A stretch of DNA of 64,000 nt from Streptomyces sp. NBC_00457 (GTDB lineage: Bacteria > Actinomycetota > Actinomycetes > Streptomycetales > Streptomycetaceae), in NCBI RefSeq assembly GCF_036014015.1, contig NZ_CP107905.1, forward strand, positions 434,001 through 498,000, written 5' to 3'. Under the pieces are notes generated by a model. The model was not told the DNA's origin, made no database searches, and saw only the letters and a list, made by a program, of their open reading frames with translations. Below are positions 1 through 9,766 of the stretch, one piece after another. A program made the translations under genes and the position numbers. Within the stretch, counting starts at the first letter, position 1; each line of letters starts with the position of its first letter.

Positions 1-1098
1 GTCCGTCGCCTCGGTGGTGGCGAGCACCACTGAAGAGGCGGACAGCAGGGCGAGCCCCACGGCTGACACCGCGCGCATCCCCATGCGTGGCGTGAGAACG
101 CCCGCCAGTGGTCCGGCAACCAGCAGCGCGAGCGCGGCCGGGCCGAGCCGGAGCCCTGTCTGCCCGGGGCTGTACCCGAGCACCAACTGGAAGTGCTGCA
201 CGGCCACGAACAGCGTGCCGATCAGCGCGAACGCACCCAGCAGCACCAGCAGGTCGCCCGTGGCGAGCGGCCGGTGCCGGAAGATCCTGGACGGCAGCAT
301 CGGGGACGCGGCCCGGCGCTGCCATGCGAGGAAGGCGACCAGCAGGAGGGCACCCGCCGCGAAAGCGGCCGGCACGGCAGAACTCGTCCAGCCGCGGTCG
401 GGCCCTTCGATGACCGCCCAGAGCACGCTTGCCACGGCCACCACGGACAGCAGCGCCCCGGCGGGATCCAGTCGCCCGCTCTCGGGCGCACGGGAGTTGG
501 GCACGAGCAGGGCTGCGGCGATCAGGCCCGCGATGCCTATGGGGAGGTTGATCAGGAACACCGCGCCCCACCAGTAGTGGCTCAGCAGCCAGCCGCCGGC
601 CATCGGCCCGATCACCGTCCCGACGCCGACGGCCGCCGACCAGATGCCGATCGCCTTGGTGCGTTCGGCGCCGCGCGGGAAGACGTTCCCGATGACGGCG
701 AGCGTGGCGGGCATGATCAAGGCCTCGCCGACTCCCATGGCTCCACGGGCGAGAACCAATGTGGTGACGGTTCCGGCGTATGCGGCGACCACGGACGCTG
801 CCGTGAACAGCGCCAGGCCGGTCATGAAGATCCACTTACGGCCGAGCCGGTCCGCCAGGCTGCCGCAGAACAGCACCAGGCTGCCGGACATCAGCGCATA
901 GCTGTCGACGATCCACTGCAACTGGCTAGTGGAGGCGCCGAGTTCACCGACGAGGGTCGGCAGGGCGACGTTCAGCACGGTGGTGTCGAGGCCGACGACC
1001 AGCAGGCTCACGCTCACGACGGCGAGGGTGAGCCAGCGTCGGACCGGCGGGTCGGCCGTCTGCGGTAGGGCGGTTTCCCGATGCGTCACGGAAGGCAC
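1..1098 (-). CDS. MFS drug efflux transporter, DHA2 (EmrB/QacA) family, partial at window edge
   Basis: The protein is a proton-driven multidrug exporter of the cytoplasmic membrane. The first 365 residues are present and the C-terminus lies beyond base 1. Near residue 25 is a first membrane segment containing LDTTVLNVALPTL, the DHA2 motif, followed by QLQWIVDSYAL and the loop motif GSLADRLGRK. At least nine hydrophobic segments follow. The start is a GTG at 1098 preceded by AAAGGGGA at good spacing. It is divergent from a TetR gene and shares with it a promoter carrying palindromic operators, so it is probably the repressed target of that regulator. The substrate cannot be inferred. The family call is sure. 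Confidence 0.9.
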   Translation of the reverse strand, partial: MPSVTHRETALPQTADPPVRRWLTLAVVSVSLLVVGLDTTVLNVALPTLVGELGASTSQLQWIVDSYALMSGSLVLFCGSLADRLGRKWIFMTGLALFTAASVVAAYAGTVTTLVLARGAMGVGEALIMPATLAVIGNVFPRGAERTKAIGIWSAAVGVGTVIGPMAGGWLLSHYWWGAVFLINLPIGIAGLIAAALLVPNSRAPESGRLDPAGALLSVVAVASVLWAVIEGPDRGWTSSAVPAAFAAGALLLVAFLAWQRRAASPMLPSRIFRHRPLATGDLLVLLGAFALIGTLFVAVQHFQLVLGYSPGQTGLRLGPAALALLVAGPLAGVLTPRMGMRAVSAVGLALLSASSVVLATTEATD

Positions 1099-1143
1099 GA
1101 GGTCCCCTTTCTCGTGCACGGTCTCGCTCGACCGCGCGACTAA

Positions 1144-1189
1144 CTGAACCATACTGTTCAGTTCATATGAACTCAACCGTACAGTTCAG
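1144..1189. promoter_or_regulatory. TetR operator cluster between the efflux pump and its regulator
   Basis: Three overlapping symmetrical elements are present. CTGAAC and GTTCAG flank six bases at 1144-1161. A perfect 12-bp palindrome GTTCATATGAAC lies at 1161-1172. A second copy of AACCRTACWGTTCAG lies at 1175-1189, matching the one at 1147-1161. The divergent arrangement of pump and regulator suggests the TetR protein represses both promoters from here. The binding is inferred from symmetry and position. Confidence 0.7.
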
Positions 1190-1210
1190 GTGGGTGCTAG
1201 GGTCGAGCCC

Positions 1211-1858
1211 ATGAGCGTGGACAGCGTCAAGCAGCCCCCCAGCGGACCCCGCGCGGAGCTCAAGCGGCAGGCCATCGTGCGGGCCGCCCGCGAGCTGTTC
1301 CTACGGGAGGGCTTCGGCGTCGGTATGGACACCATCGCCGCCGAGGCAGGCGTGTCGAAGGTGACCGTCTACAACCACTTCGGCAGCAAGGAAGCCCTGT
1401 TCACGGCCGTCATCACCAGCGCGCTCGACGAGCCGCTCGCCGGGGAGTCGTCGGCCGCACTGGAAGGCCTGGCCGAAGCCGAGGACCTGCGGGCCGCCCT
1501 CGTCGAAGCGGCCCGCACCTGGGTCCACGCCGTCCGCACCAACCACGAGGTCACGGCTCTTCGCAACCTCGTCGCCGCCGAACTCCACCGCTTCCCCGAG
1601 CTGGGCGAGGCCTGGAGACACCGCGGCACGGAAAGCCACCACCCCGCCGTCGCAGGCGCCCTGCGCGCCCTCACCGAGCAAGGCCGGCTGGAGATCCCCG
1701 ACCTACAGGTGGCGATCGTCCAGTTCTACGGGCTCCTGGTCTTCCCCCACATGGTCTTCAGCTCCTACGGCACGCATATCGACGAGGACCTGACGGACCG
1801 TCTCATCACCAGCGGCGTCGACATGTACCTCGATCACTACGGACCTCGGGGCGCATAG
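1211..1858 (+). CDS. TetR/AcrR family transcriptional regulator
   Basis: This 215-residue one-component regulator has an N-terminal helix-turn-helix (KRQAIVRAARELF, then DTIAAEAGVSKVTVYNHFGS) and an AefR-like C-terminal ligand domain. The ATG at 1211 is preferred to an in-frame GTG at 1190, because the GTG abuts the operator repeats and the HTH fits without the extra residues. It is divergent from the DHA2 pump and most likely represses it and itself. The inducer is unknown. Confidence 0.88.
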   Translation: MSVDSVKQPPSGPRAELKRQAIVRAARELFLREGFGVGMDTIAAEAGVSKVTVYNHFGSKEALFTAVITSALDEPLAGESSAALEGLAEAEDLRAALVEAARTWVHAVRTNHEVTALRNLVAAELHRFPELGEAWRHRGTESHHPAVAGALRALTEQGRLEIPDLQVAIVQFYGLLVFPHMVFSSYGTHIDEDLTDRLITSGVDMYLDHYGPRGA

Positions 1859-1886
1859 CCGCCCATCCGCGTCGAGTTGAGCCCGA

Positions 1887-1920
1887 CAGGGGCGGAGCAC
1901 CGTGCGGTGCCCCGCCCCTG
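1887..1920. terminator. Bidirectional hairpin between convergent genes
   Basis: Sixteen-base arms (CAGGGGCGGAGCACCG and its partner) have one mismatch and a two-base loop. The hairpin sits between the converging TetR and MFS genes. No U-tract is needed in high-GC actinobacterial terminators. It fits termination from both sides. Confidence 0.75.
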
Positions 1921-1938
1921 CGCCGGAGAGCCGTTGGG

Positions 1939-3240
1939 TCAGGCGGTGGCGGACAGCGGCTCGGCGGCGGCTGGCGCCGTCAGTCGGCCGGTACGGTGCA
2001 GGCCGTACAGGGCGGCCGCGCACGCCAGGCCCAGCACGCACAGCGTGATCCACGGCAGGGCGGGCATCCCGGCCGCGCGGGCGGCGTCGAGTGCGGCACC
2101 CGTGCCCAGGTTTCCGACCGTGATGCCGATGCCGCAGATCGTGTTGTACAGCCCGTAGTGGGTGGCGACGAGGCGGTCACCGGAGAGACGGACGATGGTG
2201 TCCATCTCGAAGGGGTAGGCGATCATCGTGCCGACGGCCAGCAGCAGGGCGGCGAGCGTCGGCGGCACCGCCGCGAGCAGCCACAGGCCGATCCCCGACT
2301 CCGGTACGGGCACGGCAGTGGCCACCAGCAGGGGAACGAAGGCCAGCCCCATCACCGCCAGCCCTAGCACGAGCGCCTGCCCAGGCTCGTACCGCGCCTT
2401 GCACCACGCCGTCACCCGGGTCTGGCCGAGGATCGTGCTCAGCCCCGAGACGGCGAAGAGCACCGCCACCGCCGCCGTGCCGAACTCCCCGTCGCCGCCG
2501 AGCCGGCGCACCTCCAGCGGCAGCGCCAGATAGACCTGGAAGGACAGGACGTACGAGCCGATCATGGCGACGGAGAAGAGCAGGAAGGGCCGGTTGGCGA
2601 GGATGCCGCGCCACTGGGCGAACACACCCTGACCGCCGTCGCTGTCCTGCCGCTTGGTGTTCTCGGACCGCCGGGCGGGCAGCGCGCGGATCTGTACGAC
2701 GCTGAGCAGCGCGAAGATCCCGGCCGCCACCAGGCAGGTGATGCGGAAGTCCACCCCGGTCAGCACCATGCCGACCAGCGGACCCAGCAGGATGCCGGCC
2801 TGGTAGAACACGTTGAACAGCGCGAACGCCTCGACCCTGCGCTCCCCCGCGTCGGCCGCGAGGTACGCCCGTACGGCCGGGTTGAACAGCGCCCCGGCCA
2901 GCCCGGTGGCCGCGGAGGCGGCGAGCAGGGCGGGCAGGGAATCGACCAGTCCGAGCGTCGCGAAGCCGAGGGTGCGCAGCACACACCCGGCGACGATCAT
3001 CGGCTTGTAGCCGAGCCGGTCGGCGAGCGTGCCGCCGACCAGGAACATGCCCTGCTGGCTGAAGTTCCGTACGCCCAGGACGAGTCCGACGATCCAGCCG
3101 GCCAGCCCGAGCGTCCCGGACAGGTGGGCAGCCAGGTAGGGCATCAGCATGTAGAAGCCGAGGTTGATGGTGAACTGGTTGACCATCAACAGCTGGACGC
3201 TGCGTTCGTACGACCGAACCTGGGTGAGCAGCCCCTTCAC
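1939..3240 (-). CDS. MFS transporter coupled to a cysteine-synthase-like gene
   Basis: This 433-residue major facilitator protein has about twelve hydrophobic segments. A conserved loop [13 protein letters not shown] lies near residue 70, and [20 protein letters not shown] follows helix 4, as in MdtH/YfmO-like drug exporters. The start is a GTG at 3240 inside the stop of the upstream PLP enzyme (GTGA overlap), so the two are translationally coupled. The pairing suggests that it exports the PLP enzyme's product or a related amino acid, which is inference. The C-terminus ends just before a strong bidirectional hairpin. Confidence 0.87.
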   Translation of the reverse strand: MKGLLTQVRSYERSVQLLMVNQFTINLGFYMLMPYLAAHLSGTLGLAGWIVGLVLGVRNFSQQGMFLVGGTLADRLGYKPMIVAGCVLRTLGFATLGLVDSLPALLAASAATGLAGALFNPAVRAYLAADAGERRVEAFALFNVFYQAGILLGPLVGMVLTGVDFRITCLVAAGIFALLSVVQIRALPARRSENTKRQDSDGGQGVFAQWRGILANRPFLLFSVAMIGSYVLSFQVYLALPLEVRRLGGDGEFGTAAVAVLFAVSGLSTILGQTRVTAWCKARYEPGQALVLGLAVMGLAFVPLLVATAVPVPESGIGLWLLAAVPPTLAALLLAVGTMIAYPFEMDTIVRLSGDRLVATHYGLYNTICGIGITVGNLGTGAALDAARAAGMPALPWITLCVLGLACAAALYGLHRTGRLTAPAAAEPLSATA

Positions 3241-4331
3241 CGGTCCTGCTCCGCGCTGCGCAGGGTGAGGGGGTCGACCACGGTGGTGCACCGGGTCCAG
3301 CGGGTGACCTCTTTCTCGTCCAGGCGGCCGATCAACTCCGGTTCGGGCGCCGGTGGCAAGTCCAGCAGACGGTGGGCGGCGCAGTAGTCGTCGTCGTAGA
3401 CGGTTCCCAGGTAACGCTGCGGGCCATCGGGGAAGATCGCGACGATCCGTGCGTCCGCGGGCATCGTCCGGGCCAGCCAGCCGGCCACCAGCGCAACCGC
3501 GCCGACGCTCCAACCGCCGGTGGCGTAGTGGGAGGCGGCCAGTTGGCGGCAGGTCCACACCGCCTCGGCCGGGGAGACCCAGTGCACCTCGGAGAAGTTC
3601 TCGTAGGCGACGTTGCGGGGGTAGATGCTGGAGCCGAGTCCGCGCATCAGCCGCGGCCGGGCGGGCTGGCCGAAGATCGTCGAACCGGGGGCGTCCACGC
3701 CGACAACGGTCAGCTCCGGGTAGAGCTGGCGCAGGACCCGTGAGATGCCGGCCGAGTGACCGCCGGTACCCACGCTGCACACCAGCACGTCGATGTGGCC
3801 CATTTCGGAGGCGAGTTCGAGAGCCAGCGGGGTGTAGGCGGCGACGTTGTCGGGGTTGTTGTACTGGTCCGGGCACCAGGAGTCCGGGTGCTGCTCCAGC
3901 AATCGCTGTACGCGGTCGCGGCGGGCCTGCTGCCAGCCGCCCGTGGGATGGGGCTCGGAGACGACGTTGACCTGGGCGCCGTACGCGCTCAGCAGCCGGG
4001 TCATGGACAACTCCAGTCCCGGGTCGGTGACCAGGGTGACCGGGTGGCCGTACACCATCCCGGCCAGCGCCAGCCCAAGACCCAGGGTGCCGCTGGTGGA
4101 CTCGATGATCCGTCCGCCGGGCCGCAGGTCGCCACGGGCACGCGCCCGCTCCACCATGTGCAGCCCCGGGCGGTCCTTGATACCGCCGGGATTGAAGCCC
4201 TCAAGCTTCGCCCAGAAGCCGCGCCCAGCTGGTGTCAGCGGCTCCGACACCCGCAGCAGCGGGGTGTTGCCCACCAGCCCGGACAGGGCCGACTGGCCGG
4301 AGGCGGCCGCGGTCTTGATCAATGAAGCCAT
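3237..4331 (-). CDS. PLP-dependent cysteine synthase family protein
   Basis: This 364-residue fold-type II PLP enzyme has the Schiff-base lysine in [10 protein letters not shown] (Lys52) and the phosphate-binding loop [11 protein letters not shown]. The substrate loop is unusual: TSGTLG replaces the TSGNTG usual in O-acetylserine sulfhydrylases, so the asparagine that normally contacts PLP is absent. A C-terminal extension of about 40 residues follows the core. This looks like a specialised beta-substituting enzyme rather than housekeeping CysK. The ATG at 4331 is chosen; an in-frame GTG at 4364 is possible. The gene overlaps the following MFS gene by four bases. Confidence 0.82.
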   Translation of the reverse strand: MASLIKTAAASGQSALSGLVGNTPLLRVSEPLTPAGRGFWAKLEGFNPGGIKDRPGLHMVERARARGDLRPGGRIIESTSGTLGLGLALAGMVYGHPVTLVTDPGLELSMTRLLSAYGAQVNVVSEPHPTGGWQQARRDRVQRLLEQHPDSWCPDQYNNPDNVAAYTPLALELASEMGHIDVLVCSVGTGGHSAGISRVLRQLYPELTVVGVDAPGSTIFGQPARPRLMRGLGSSIYPRNVAYENFSEVHWVSPAEAVWTCRQLAASHYATGGWSVGAVALVAGWLARTMPADARIVAIFPDGPQRYLGTVYDDDYCAAHRLLDLPPAPEPELIGRLDEKEVTRWTRCTTVVDPLTLRSAEQDR

Positions 4332-4468
4332 GTCTGTGTGTTCACTCTCGCTCGATGAAGGCACGGTGCGGGTTCATCTCGCGCCCCAGGGCGACAGGAC
4401 GGACCGTGGGTCCGCGCTCAGGCCACGGGTGCGCGGCAGCCGAAGTCGGTCGGCTGCGAACGAGTGGT

Positions 4469-4894
4469 CTAGATCCGCCACCGCGACGTACGCACGAGCG
4501 CCTCGCGGCCGGTGCGTACGCGGCGACGTCTGCGAGAGTCATGCCGTACGAGGGGTCTCGCCAACGCCATGGTCACGGCGACGAGTACGACCACGGTCAG
4601 CGCGGCGAGGGAAAGATCCTCCGTCGACTGGGCCGCTGTACGGATGATCAGGTCCGTCGCGCAGTCCTCGTCGCCGTGGGGGGCGTGGTGCCCGTGAGAC
4701 TCCCCACCGACAGCCATCGCTGAAGTAGCTGCAGGAAGGGACACCGGCCCGTGCGTCTTCTCCAGCACACCGTGCATGGCGGCGCACAGCATGAGCGCCA
4801 CCACGAGGGTGCCGCGGATGGCAGAGACGAGTCGGCGCCACCGCGATGAGCCGTATCGCGCCCACGGCGCGAGCGTTCGGGAAAGTGTCGGCAC
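4469..4894 (-). CDS. Small His-rich two-helix membrane protein, function unknown
   Basis: The protein has 141 residues. A hydrophobic segment near 27-43 is followed by a loop with GGESHGHHAPHGDEDC. A second hydrophobic segment lies near 97-112, before an Arg-rich tail. The histidine cluster and its place in the copper block suggest metal contact, but no family is recognised with confidence. The GTG start at 4894 has GGAGAACCT upstream. The 182 bases to the next gene hold nothing else that I recognise. Confidence 0.6.
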   Translation of the reverse strand: MPTLSRTLAPWARYGSSRWRRLVSAIRGTLVVALMLCAAMHGVLEKTHGPVSLPAATSAMAVGGESHGHHAPHGDEDCATDLIIRTAAQSTEDLSLAALTVVVLVAVTMALARPLVRHDSRRRRRVRTGREALVRTSRWRI

Positions 4895-5076
4895 AGGTTC
4901 TCCGCGCGGCTGCCACCTCTCCGCTGAGGGCGGAGGGAGGCGCAGACATGGGTGGGGGGCAGGACGGCATCGACGAGCGAGATCGGCCCATCATGGGCAT
5001 GGAATCCGGAGCTCGTCGTGCGTGATCAGCCGAACCGGTGACAACCGGCAGGCCAGTTGGCGGACTCTGCGTACTT

Positions 5077-5532
5077 CTAGACCTGCTGCACCACGGATGC
5101 TGCTCTCAGCGCCGCCGGTGATGCCCCGCCCATTGGCTCACGAGCGGCAGGCCCACGCACGGCCGAGGTGTCGTCGGCACTGGTTGATTCGCGAACCGAC
5201 GCTGCAAAGCAGGGCGTTACGAGGACAGGACCCTGCTGAGGCTGCCCGGATGCGCACTGCTCACCAGGGCGCGAGGACTCGTGACCACCATGGTGGTCGT
5301 CGGCTCCCGCGGCGAACTGGGGGGCAGGATCGACGGCAGCGTGAATGCCATCAAACGGCGCTGCCGCAGGGGCCGTTGCACTGGTGGAGAGATGTCCCCG
5401 GACGCTCTCGACGTGCACGCCGTGTGTCACGAGGACACCGAACAGGAGCACGGCGATGGCCAGCACGCGCAGCAGCGGACCCGCACCGGAGCGGGTTCTT
5501 ACTGTGCGCCAAGGCGACCGAGCCGTAACCAT
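5077..5532 (-). CDS. DUF6153-like small membrane/secreted protein
   Basis: This 151-residue protein has one N-terminal hydrophobic segment (LLRVLAIAVLLFGVLVTHGV) and then a soluble part with DDHHGGHES and two cysteines. The pattern of a membrane anchor followed by a short His/Cys-bearing region matches the actinobacterial DUF6153 group found near copper genes. The biochemical role is unknown. It lies on the same strand as the His-rich protein downstream and the secreted protein upstream. Confidence 0.65.
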   Translation of the reverse strand: MVTARSPWRTVRTRSGAGPLLRVLAIAVLLFGVLVTHGVHVESVRGHLSTSATAPAAAPFDGIHAAVDPAPQFAAGADDHHGGHESSRPGEQCASGQPQQGPVLVTPCFAASVRESTSADDTSAVRGPAAREPMGGASPAALRAASVVQQV

Positions 5533-5637
5533 GCCGTGATCCTAGCTGCCGGGGAGCGTTGATCGACCACCAACCCGGAAACGTCGGGTTAACTCGCCAG
5601 GCGATTGGCCGGTTGCTACGGCGAGTGTGCACGCGCC

Positions 5638-6546
5638 TCAGTGCGCGTGCCCCGCCGCACGCACCGTAAAGGCTGCCGTGCGCACCTTGCCCTCGTGCTG
5701 GAAGTCCAGGAACAGGCGGTACGCGCCGCCGCTGGGCGCCGTAGCCGTGAAGGAGACCTCGGGGCCGGGCTGGGTCTTGCCGTCGCCGGGTTCGCCGTTG
5801 GGGTGGACGTGTAGGTAGGCGAGGTCACCGGAGCGCAGGGCGACCAGGTGGCCGTAGGCGCCCAGGTAGGGCTGGAGGTCCCGGACCGGCTTGCCGTCCT
5901 TGTTCACCGTCAGCGTCAGTTCGCCGGCCTTGCCGGGGGTCAGGTCGCCGTCGAGCTTCACCTCGTAGCCATCGGTCCTGGCGGTCGTGTTGCGCTCGGG
6001 CAGCTCAGTGGGCTGGTACGTGCCGGACGCCGCGAGGTCCGCGCCGAGGGTGAGCGCCTCGCCGCCCTTGGGCTTGAAGTCGGCGAAGACACGGTAGCTG
6101 CCGGCCTCGGGCAGGTCCACCGGGGTGGACCAGGTGCCGTCCGCGGCGCGGGAGGGGTGCAGATGGCGATAGACGCTCAGATCTCGCGAGGCGAGGATGA
6201 GGTGCAGCTCCTTGCCGTGTTCGCGCTGGTAGGCGGTGACCTTGCGGCCGGTGCTGTCCTGTACGACGGCGAAGCGCAGCTCGGCCTTCTTGCCGGCCTC
6301 GATGCGCGGGGTCTTCAGGTCGAGTGTGTAGCCGCCTTGTGAGATCTCGAGGCCTCCAGGCGCTACCGCCTCATGGCCGCCACTCGCCTCCTCGTGCCCT
6401 GCGGTCACGTGACCGTCGGGACCGCCGTGAGCACCGCCCTTCGGTTCGGGTGAGATCGCGTCGACCGTGCCGCCCACACCGTAGGCGGTGCCGAAGGTCG
6501 CGGCGAGCGCGGCGGCGAACACGGTGATCCGCAGTCCTGTGTTCAT
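5638..6546 (-). CDS. Secreted/anchored copper-responsive protein
   Basis: The protein has 302 residues. An N-terminal hydrophobic segment (ITVFAAALAATFGTAYGV) is a probable signal or anchor, and His-rich stretches follow (GGAHGGPDGHVTAGHEEASG). Two similar extracellular beta domains come next, each ending in an HLHP- or LHVHP-type motif (YRHLHPSRAADG near 145, YLHVHPNGEPGDG near 250). The C-terminus is GHAH. Secreted proteins of this type are common beside actinobacterial copA, and metal binding outside the membrane is likely. The start at 6546 is fixed by GAGGAG upstream. The gene is divergent from the chaperone/CopA operon and is read from a promoter holding a palindromic copper operator. 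Confidence 0.78.
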   Translation of the reverse strand: MNTGLRITVFAAALAATFGTAYGVGGTVDAISPEPKGGAHGGPDGHVTAGHEEASGGHEAVAPGGLEISQGGYTLDLKTPRIEAGKKAELRFAVVQDSTGRKVTAYQREHGKELHLILASRDLSVYRHLHPSRAADGTWSTPVDLPEAGSYRVFADFKPKGGEALTLGADLAASGTYQPTELPERNTTARTDGYEVKLDGDLTPGKAGELTLTVNKDGKPVRDLQPYLGAYGHLVALRSGDLAYLHVHPNGEPGDGKTQPGPEVSFTATAPSGGAYRLFLDFQHEGKVRTAAFTVRAAGHAH

Positions 6547-6598
6547 GACCCACTCCTCATCTCCGGGCCGCTCGTGGGTGCGGCCGATGCACTTCAAC

Positions 6599-6615
6599 AT
6601 ACCCCCAGGGGGTAT
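6599..6615. promoter_or_regulatory. CsoR-type copper operator (box 1)
   Basis: ATACCCCCAGGGGGTAT is an exact inverted repeat around one base and matches the known actinobacterial CsoR operator. It lies about 50 bases upstream of the secreted protein's start and probably overlaps its promoter. No csoR gene is in the window. Confidence 0.88.
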
Positions 6616-6653
6616 GAAGTCCAGTGGCGATCAGCCTTGCGATGAATACGGAT

Positions 6654-6695
6654 GGGGGGTATACATGAAGCCGTTGCCGGTACCCCCTGGGGGTA
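6654..6695. promoter_or_regulatory. CsoR-type copper operator (box 2) plus half-site
   Basis: TACCCCCTGGGGGTA at 6681-6695 is a second copper operator, 26 bases before the chaperone ATG. A lone half-site, GGGGGGTATAC, lies at 6654-6664 between the two boxes. The arrangement implies copper-induced divergent expression. Confidence 0.85.
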
Positions 6696-6720
6696 TAAAC
6701 CACTAGCTGCGGAGAATCCC

Positions 6721-6996
6721 ATGCCGAACAGTTGCTGCACCTCTGACGGAAGCTGCCACACCAGCGCGGAGATCAAGACCACCTACAAGGTCGATGGCGT
6801 CGGCAGTGCCCACTGCCAGGGCGTCGTCGCCAAGGCGGTGGGCGGTCTGGACGAGATCACCAAGGTCGACGTCGAGATCGGCACCGGCCTGGTCACCGTG
6901 ACCACCGCCACCGCGCCCGACGAGGAGCTCGACGTGCTGATCGCCAAGACCGTCGACGAGGCCGGCTACGACTTCGCCGGCCGCGTGCCCGCCTGA
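6721..6996 (+). CDS. CopZ-like heavy-metal-associated domain protein with altered metal motif
   Basis: This 91-residue HMA-fold copper chaperone is expected to pass Cu(I) to CopA. The usual MxCxxC loop reads VGSAHC (26-32), so the first cysteine is replaced by Ser29 and only Cys32 remains. An N-terminal tail with CC at 5-6 and Cys12 could supply replacement ligands. The fold pattern (TYKVDGVG, then GLVTVTT and EAGYDFAG) is intact. GGAGA precedes the ATG at 6721. It lies 80 bases before copA in the same orientation, downstream of a copper operator. Confidence 0.82.
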   Translation: MPNSCCTSDGSCHTSAEIKTTYKVDGVGSAHCQGVVAKAVGGLDEITKVDVEIGTGLVTVTTATAPDEELDVLIAKTVDEAGYDFAGRVPA

Positions 6997-7075
6997 CCCC
7001 CTGCATCGGCGGGGCCGCCTTGCCCGACCGGCCCCGCCTCTCCCCCATCGAGTCCGTGAGCTGCGAGGAGCAGAC

Positions 7076-9337
7076 ATGACCACCACCACGCCCGGCGCCG
7101 AGGTCGAACTCGCCATCGGCGGCATGACCTGCGCCTCGTGCGCCGCCCGGATCGAGAAGAAGCTCAACCGCATGGACGGCGTCGAGGCCACCGTCAACTA
7201 CGCCACGGAGAAGGCCAAGGTCACCTTCCGCGAGGACATAGCCGTGGCGGACCTGATTGCGACGGTCGAGGCCACCGGCTACAGCGCCCGCGAGCCCGAG
7301 CCCGTACGCACCGAGCCGGAAGCCGGCGGCGGCCCCGCGCAGGACGAGGGCGACGAACTGCGGCCGTTGCGCCAGCGGTTGACGGCCGCCGTGGTCCTCG
7401 CTGTGCCCGTGATCGCGATGGCCATGATCCCGGCGTTGCAGTTCGAGTACTGGCAGTGGCTTTCGCTCACGCTGGCAGCGCCCGTGGTGACGTATGCCGC
7501 CTGGCCCTTCCACAAGGCGGCCTGGACCAACGCCAAGCACGGCGCCGCCACCATGGACACGCTGATCTCCGTCGGCACCTCGGCGGCGTTCCTGTGGTCT
7601 CTGTGGGCGCTGTTCTTCGGTACGGCCGGGACGCCCGGCATGACGCATCCCTTCGAGTTGACCATCGCCCGCACCGACGGCGCCGGGAACATCTACCTGG
7701 AGGCCGCCGCCGGTGTCACGGCGTTCATCCTGGCCGGGCGCTACTTCGAGGCCCGCTCCAAGCGGAAGGCGGGCGCGGCGCTCAAGGCCCTGCTGGAGCT
7801 GGGCGCCAAGGAAGTCACCGTCCTGCGCGACGGGCGCGAAGAGTTCATTCCCGTCGGTGATTTGAAGGTCGGCGACCGGTTCCTCGTACGGCCCGGGGAG
7901 AAGATCGCCACCGACGGTGTGGTCGTCGAGGGCTCGTCCGCCGTGGACGCCTCGATGCTCACCGGAGAGTCGGTGCCGGTCGAGGTCGGCGCCGGGGACG
8001 CCGTCACCGGGGCCACGCTGAACGCCGGCGGCCGCCTGGTCGTCGAAGCCACCAGGGTCGGCGCTGACACGCAGCTCGCCCGCATGGCCAAGCTCGTGGA
8101 GGACGCGCAGAACGGCAAGGCCTCCGCCCAGCGGCTCGCCGACAGGATCTCCGCGGTCTTCGTCCCGGTCGTGATCGCCCTCGCGCTCGGCACCCTGGGC
8201 TTCTGGCTCGGCAACGGCGCTGGCTTGACCGCCGCCTTCACGGCAGCGGTCGCCGTCCTGATCATCGCCTGCCCGTGCGCCCTGGGCCTGGCGACGCCGA
8301 CCGCGCTGATGGTCGGCACGGGGCGCGGCGCCCAGCTCGGCATCCTCATCAAGGGCCCGGAAGTCCTGGAGACGACGCGCAAGGTCGACACCATCGTCCT
8401 GGACAAGACCGGCACCGTCACCACCGGCAAGATGACCCTGCTCGCCGTACACACCGCCGACGGCACCGACGAGGACGAGGTCCTGCGCCTCGCGGGCGCC
8501 CTGGAACACTCCTCCGAGCACCCCATCGCCCAGGCCGTCGCGGCCGGCGCCGCCACCCGGGTCGGCGCGCTCCCCACGCCGGAGGACTTCGCGAACATCG
8601 CCGGGCTCGGCGTCCAGGGCATCGTCGAGGGTCACGCGGTCCTCGTCGGCCGCGAGAAGCTGCTCGGCGAGTGGGTCATCTCCCTGCCGGAGGAGTTGCA
8701 GCGCGCCAAGACCGGGGCCGAAGCGGCCGGACGTACCGCCATCGCGGTCGCCTGGGACGGCGAAGCCCGCGCGGTCCTGGAGGTCGCCGACGCCATCAAG
8801 GAGACCAGCCCGGAGGCCATCCGGCGGCTGCGCGCCCTCGGCCTGACGCCGATGCTGCTGACCGGTGACAACAAGGCGGTCGCCGAATCGGTCGCCGCGG
8901 AGGTGGGCATCGCGCCTGAGCACGTGATCGCCGAGGTCATGCCGCAGGACAAGGTGGACGCCGTCAAGCGGCTGCAGAGCCAAGGCCGTTCGGTCGCGAT
9001 GGTCGGCGACGGCGTCAACGACGCCGCCGCACTGGCCCAGGCCGACCTGGGTCTTGCGATGGGTACGGGTACGGACGCCGCGATCGAGGCGGGCGACCTC
9101 ACGCTGGTGCGAGGCGACTTGAGGGTCGCGGCGGACGCCATCCGCCTCTCCCGCAAGACGCTGGGCACCATCAGGTCCAACCTCTTCTGGGCCTTCGCCT
9201 ACAACGTCGCCGCCCTGCCGCTCGCCGCGGCCGGCCTGCTCAACCCGATGATCGCGGGCGCCGCCATGGCCTTCTCCTCGGTCTTCGTGGTCGGCAACAG
9301 CCTCCGCCTGCGCGGATTCCAGCCTGCCGGCCGCTGA
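7076..9337 (+). CDS. copA: Copper-translocating P1B-type ATPase
   Basis: This 753-residue Cu(I) exporter of the cytoplasmic membrane has an N-terminal HMA domain with GMTCASC (Cys19, Cys22). The translocation motif is CPC (399-401), phosphorylation is at Asp443 in DKTGT, and the A-domain TGES and the hinge [10 protein letters not shown] are present. The nucleotide-domain SEHP motif (in [10 protein letters not shown]) and the terminal helices with YN and MxxSS signatures ([28 protein letters not shown]) mark a copper-type P1B-1 ATPase. Length is normal. It forms an operon with the CopZ-like gene. Confidence 0.96.
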   Translation: MTTTTPGAEVELAIGGMTCASCAARIEKKLNRMDGVEATVNYATEKAKVTFREDIAVADLIATVEATGYSAREPEPVRTEPEAGGGPAQDEGDELRPLRQRLTAAVVLAVPVIAMAMIPALQFEYWQWLSLTLAAPVVTYAAWPFHKAAWTNAKHGAATMDTLISVGTSAAFLWSLWALFFGTAGTPGMTHPFELTIARTDGAGNIYLEAAAGVTAFILAGRYFEARSKRKAGAALKALLELGAKEVTVLRDGREEFIPVGDLKVGDRFLVRPGEKIATDGVVVEGSSAVDASMLTGESVPVEVGAGDAVTGATLNAGGRLVVEATRVGADTQLARMAKLVEDAQNGKASAQRLADRISAVFVPVVIALALGTLGFWLGNGAGLTAAFTAAVAVLIIACPCALGLATPTALMVGTGRGAQLGILIKGPEVLETTRKVDTIVLDKTGTVTTGKMTLLAVHTADGTDEDEVLRLAGALEHSSEHPIAQAVAAGAATRVGALPTPEDFANIAGLGVQGIVEGHAVLVGREKLLGEWVISLPEELQRAKTGAEAAGRTAIAVAWDGEARAVLEVADAIKETSPEAIRRLRALGLTPMLLTGDNKAVAESVAAEVGIAPEHVIAEVMPQDKVDAVKRLQSQGRSVAMVGDGVNDAAALAQADLGLAMGTGTDAAIEAGDLTLVRGDLRVAADAIRLSRKTLGTIRSNLFWAFAYNVAALPLAAAGLLNPMIAGAAMAFSSVFVVGNSLRLRGFQPAGR

Positions 9338-9339
9338 GC

Positions 9340-9766
9340 AGCCAACAGGGGCTTCGGCCCGCGCCGACCATTTGGTGGCCGAGGCCAAGAGGCCGTCCTG
9401 GTAGGGCAGTTCGTACAGCATGCCCGGTCCCCGGCCGACCAGCCCGGAAGGGATGTCCGCCGCCACGCACAGCATCGGCGACGAGCACGCGTACCCGGTG
9501 GCCACGGCGGTCAGGGCGTTGAGCACGCCGGGGCCGGGGACGACCAGGCAGACGCCGGGGCCCGGTGGTCCGTGCGTATGCCTCCGCCGCGTGGGCCGCG
9601 CCCTGCTCGTGCCGGCGGCGATGTACTCGATCGGCCCACCGGCGGCCCGGGCGCGGGCCAGGGCGTCCAGGACGTGGTCGAGCTGGACGCCCGGCGCGCC
9701 GAAGACATGACGGACACCGTCCCGCTCCAACTGGCCCACCAGCGCCTGGGCCCCGCTCAGCTCCAT
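9340..9766 (-). pseudogene. Truncated, frame-disrupted thiamine-diphosphate enzyme (acetolactate-synthase-like) N-terminus
   Basis: Reading from 9766, MELSGAQALVGQLERDGV, VFGAPGVQLDHVLDAL and, later, PGVCLVVPGPGVLNALTAVA are the N-terminal PYR domain of acetolactate-synthase/oxalyl-CoA-decarboxylase-type enzymes. The conserved RHEQGAAH stretch is read only in another frame (about 9590-9640), so there are two compensating frame changes. Homology stops at about 9345, next to the copA stop, with only about 140 of the usual 550 residues left. It overlaps the end of the antiporter remnant, as in an ancestral operon. Confidence 0.72.

Noticed and set aside
6893..9766. 957-residue reading frame on the minus strand across copA
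   Set aside because: It is antisense to an intact copA with all catalytic motifs; its composition is typical of high-GC shadow frames. Only its first part (9340-9766) has real homology.
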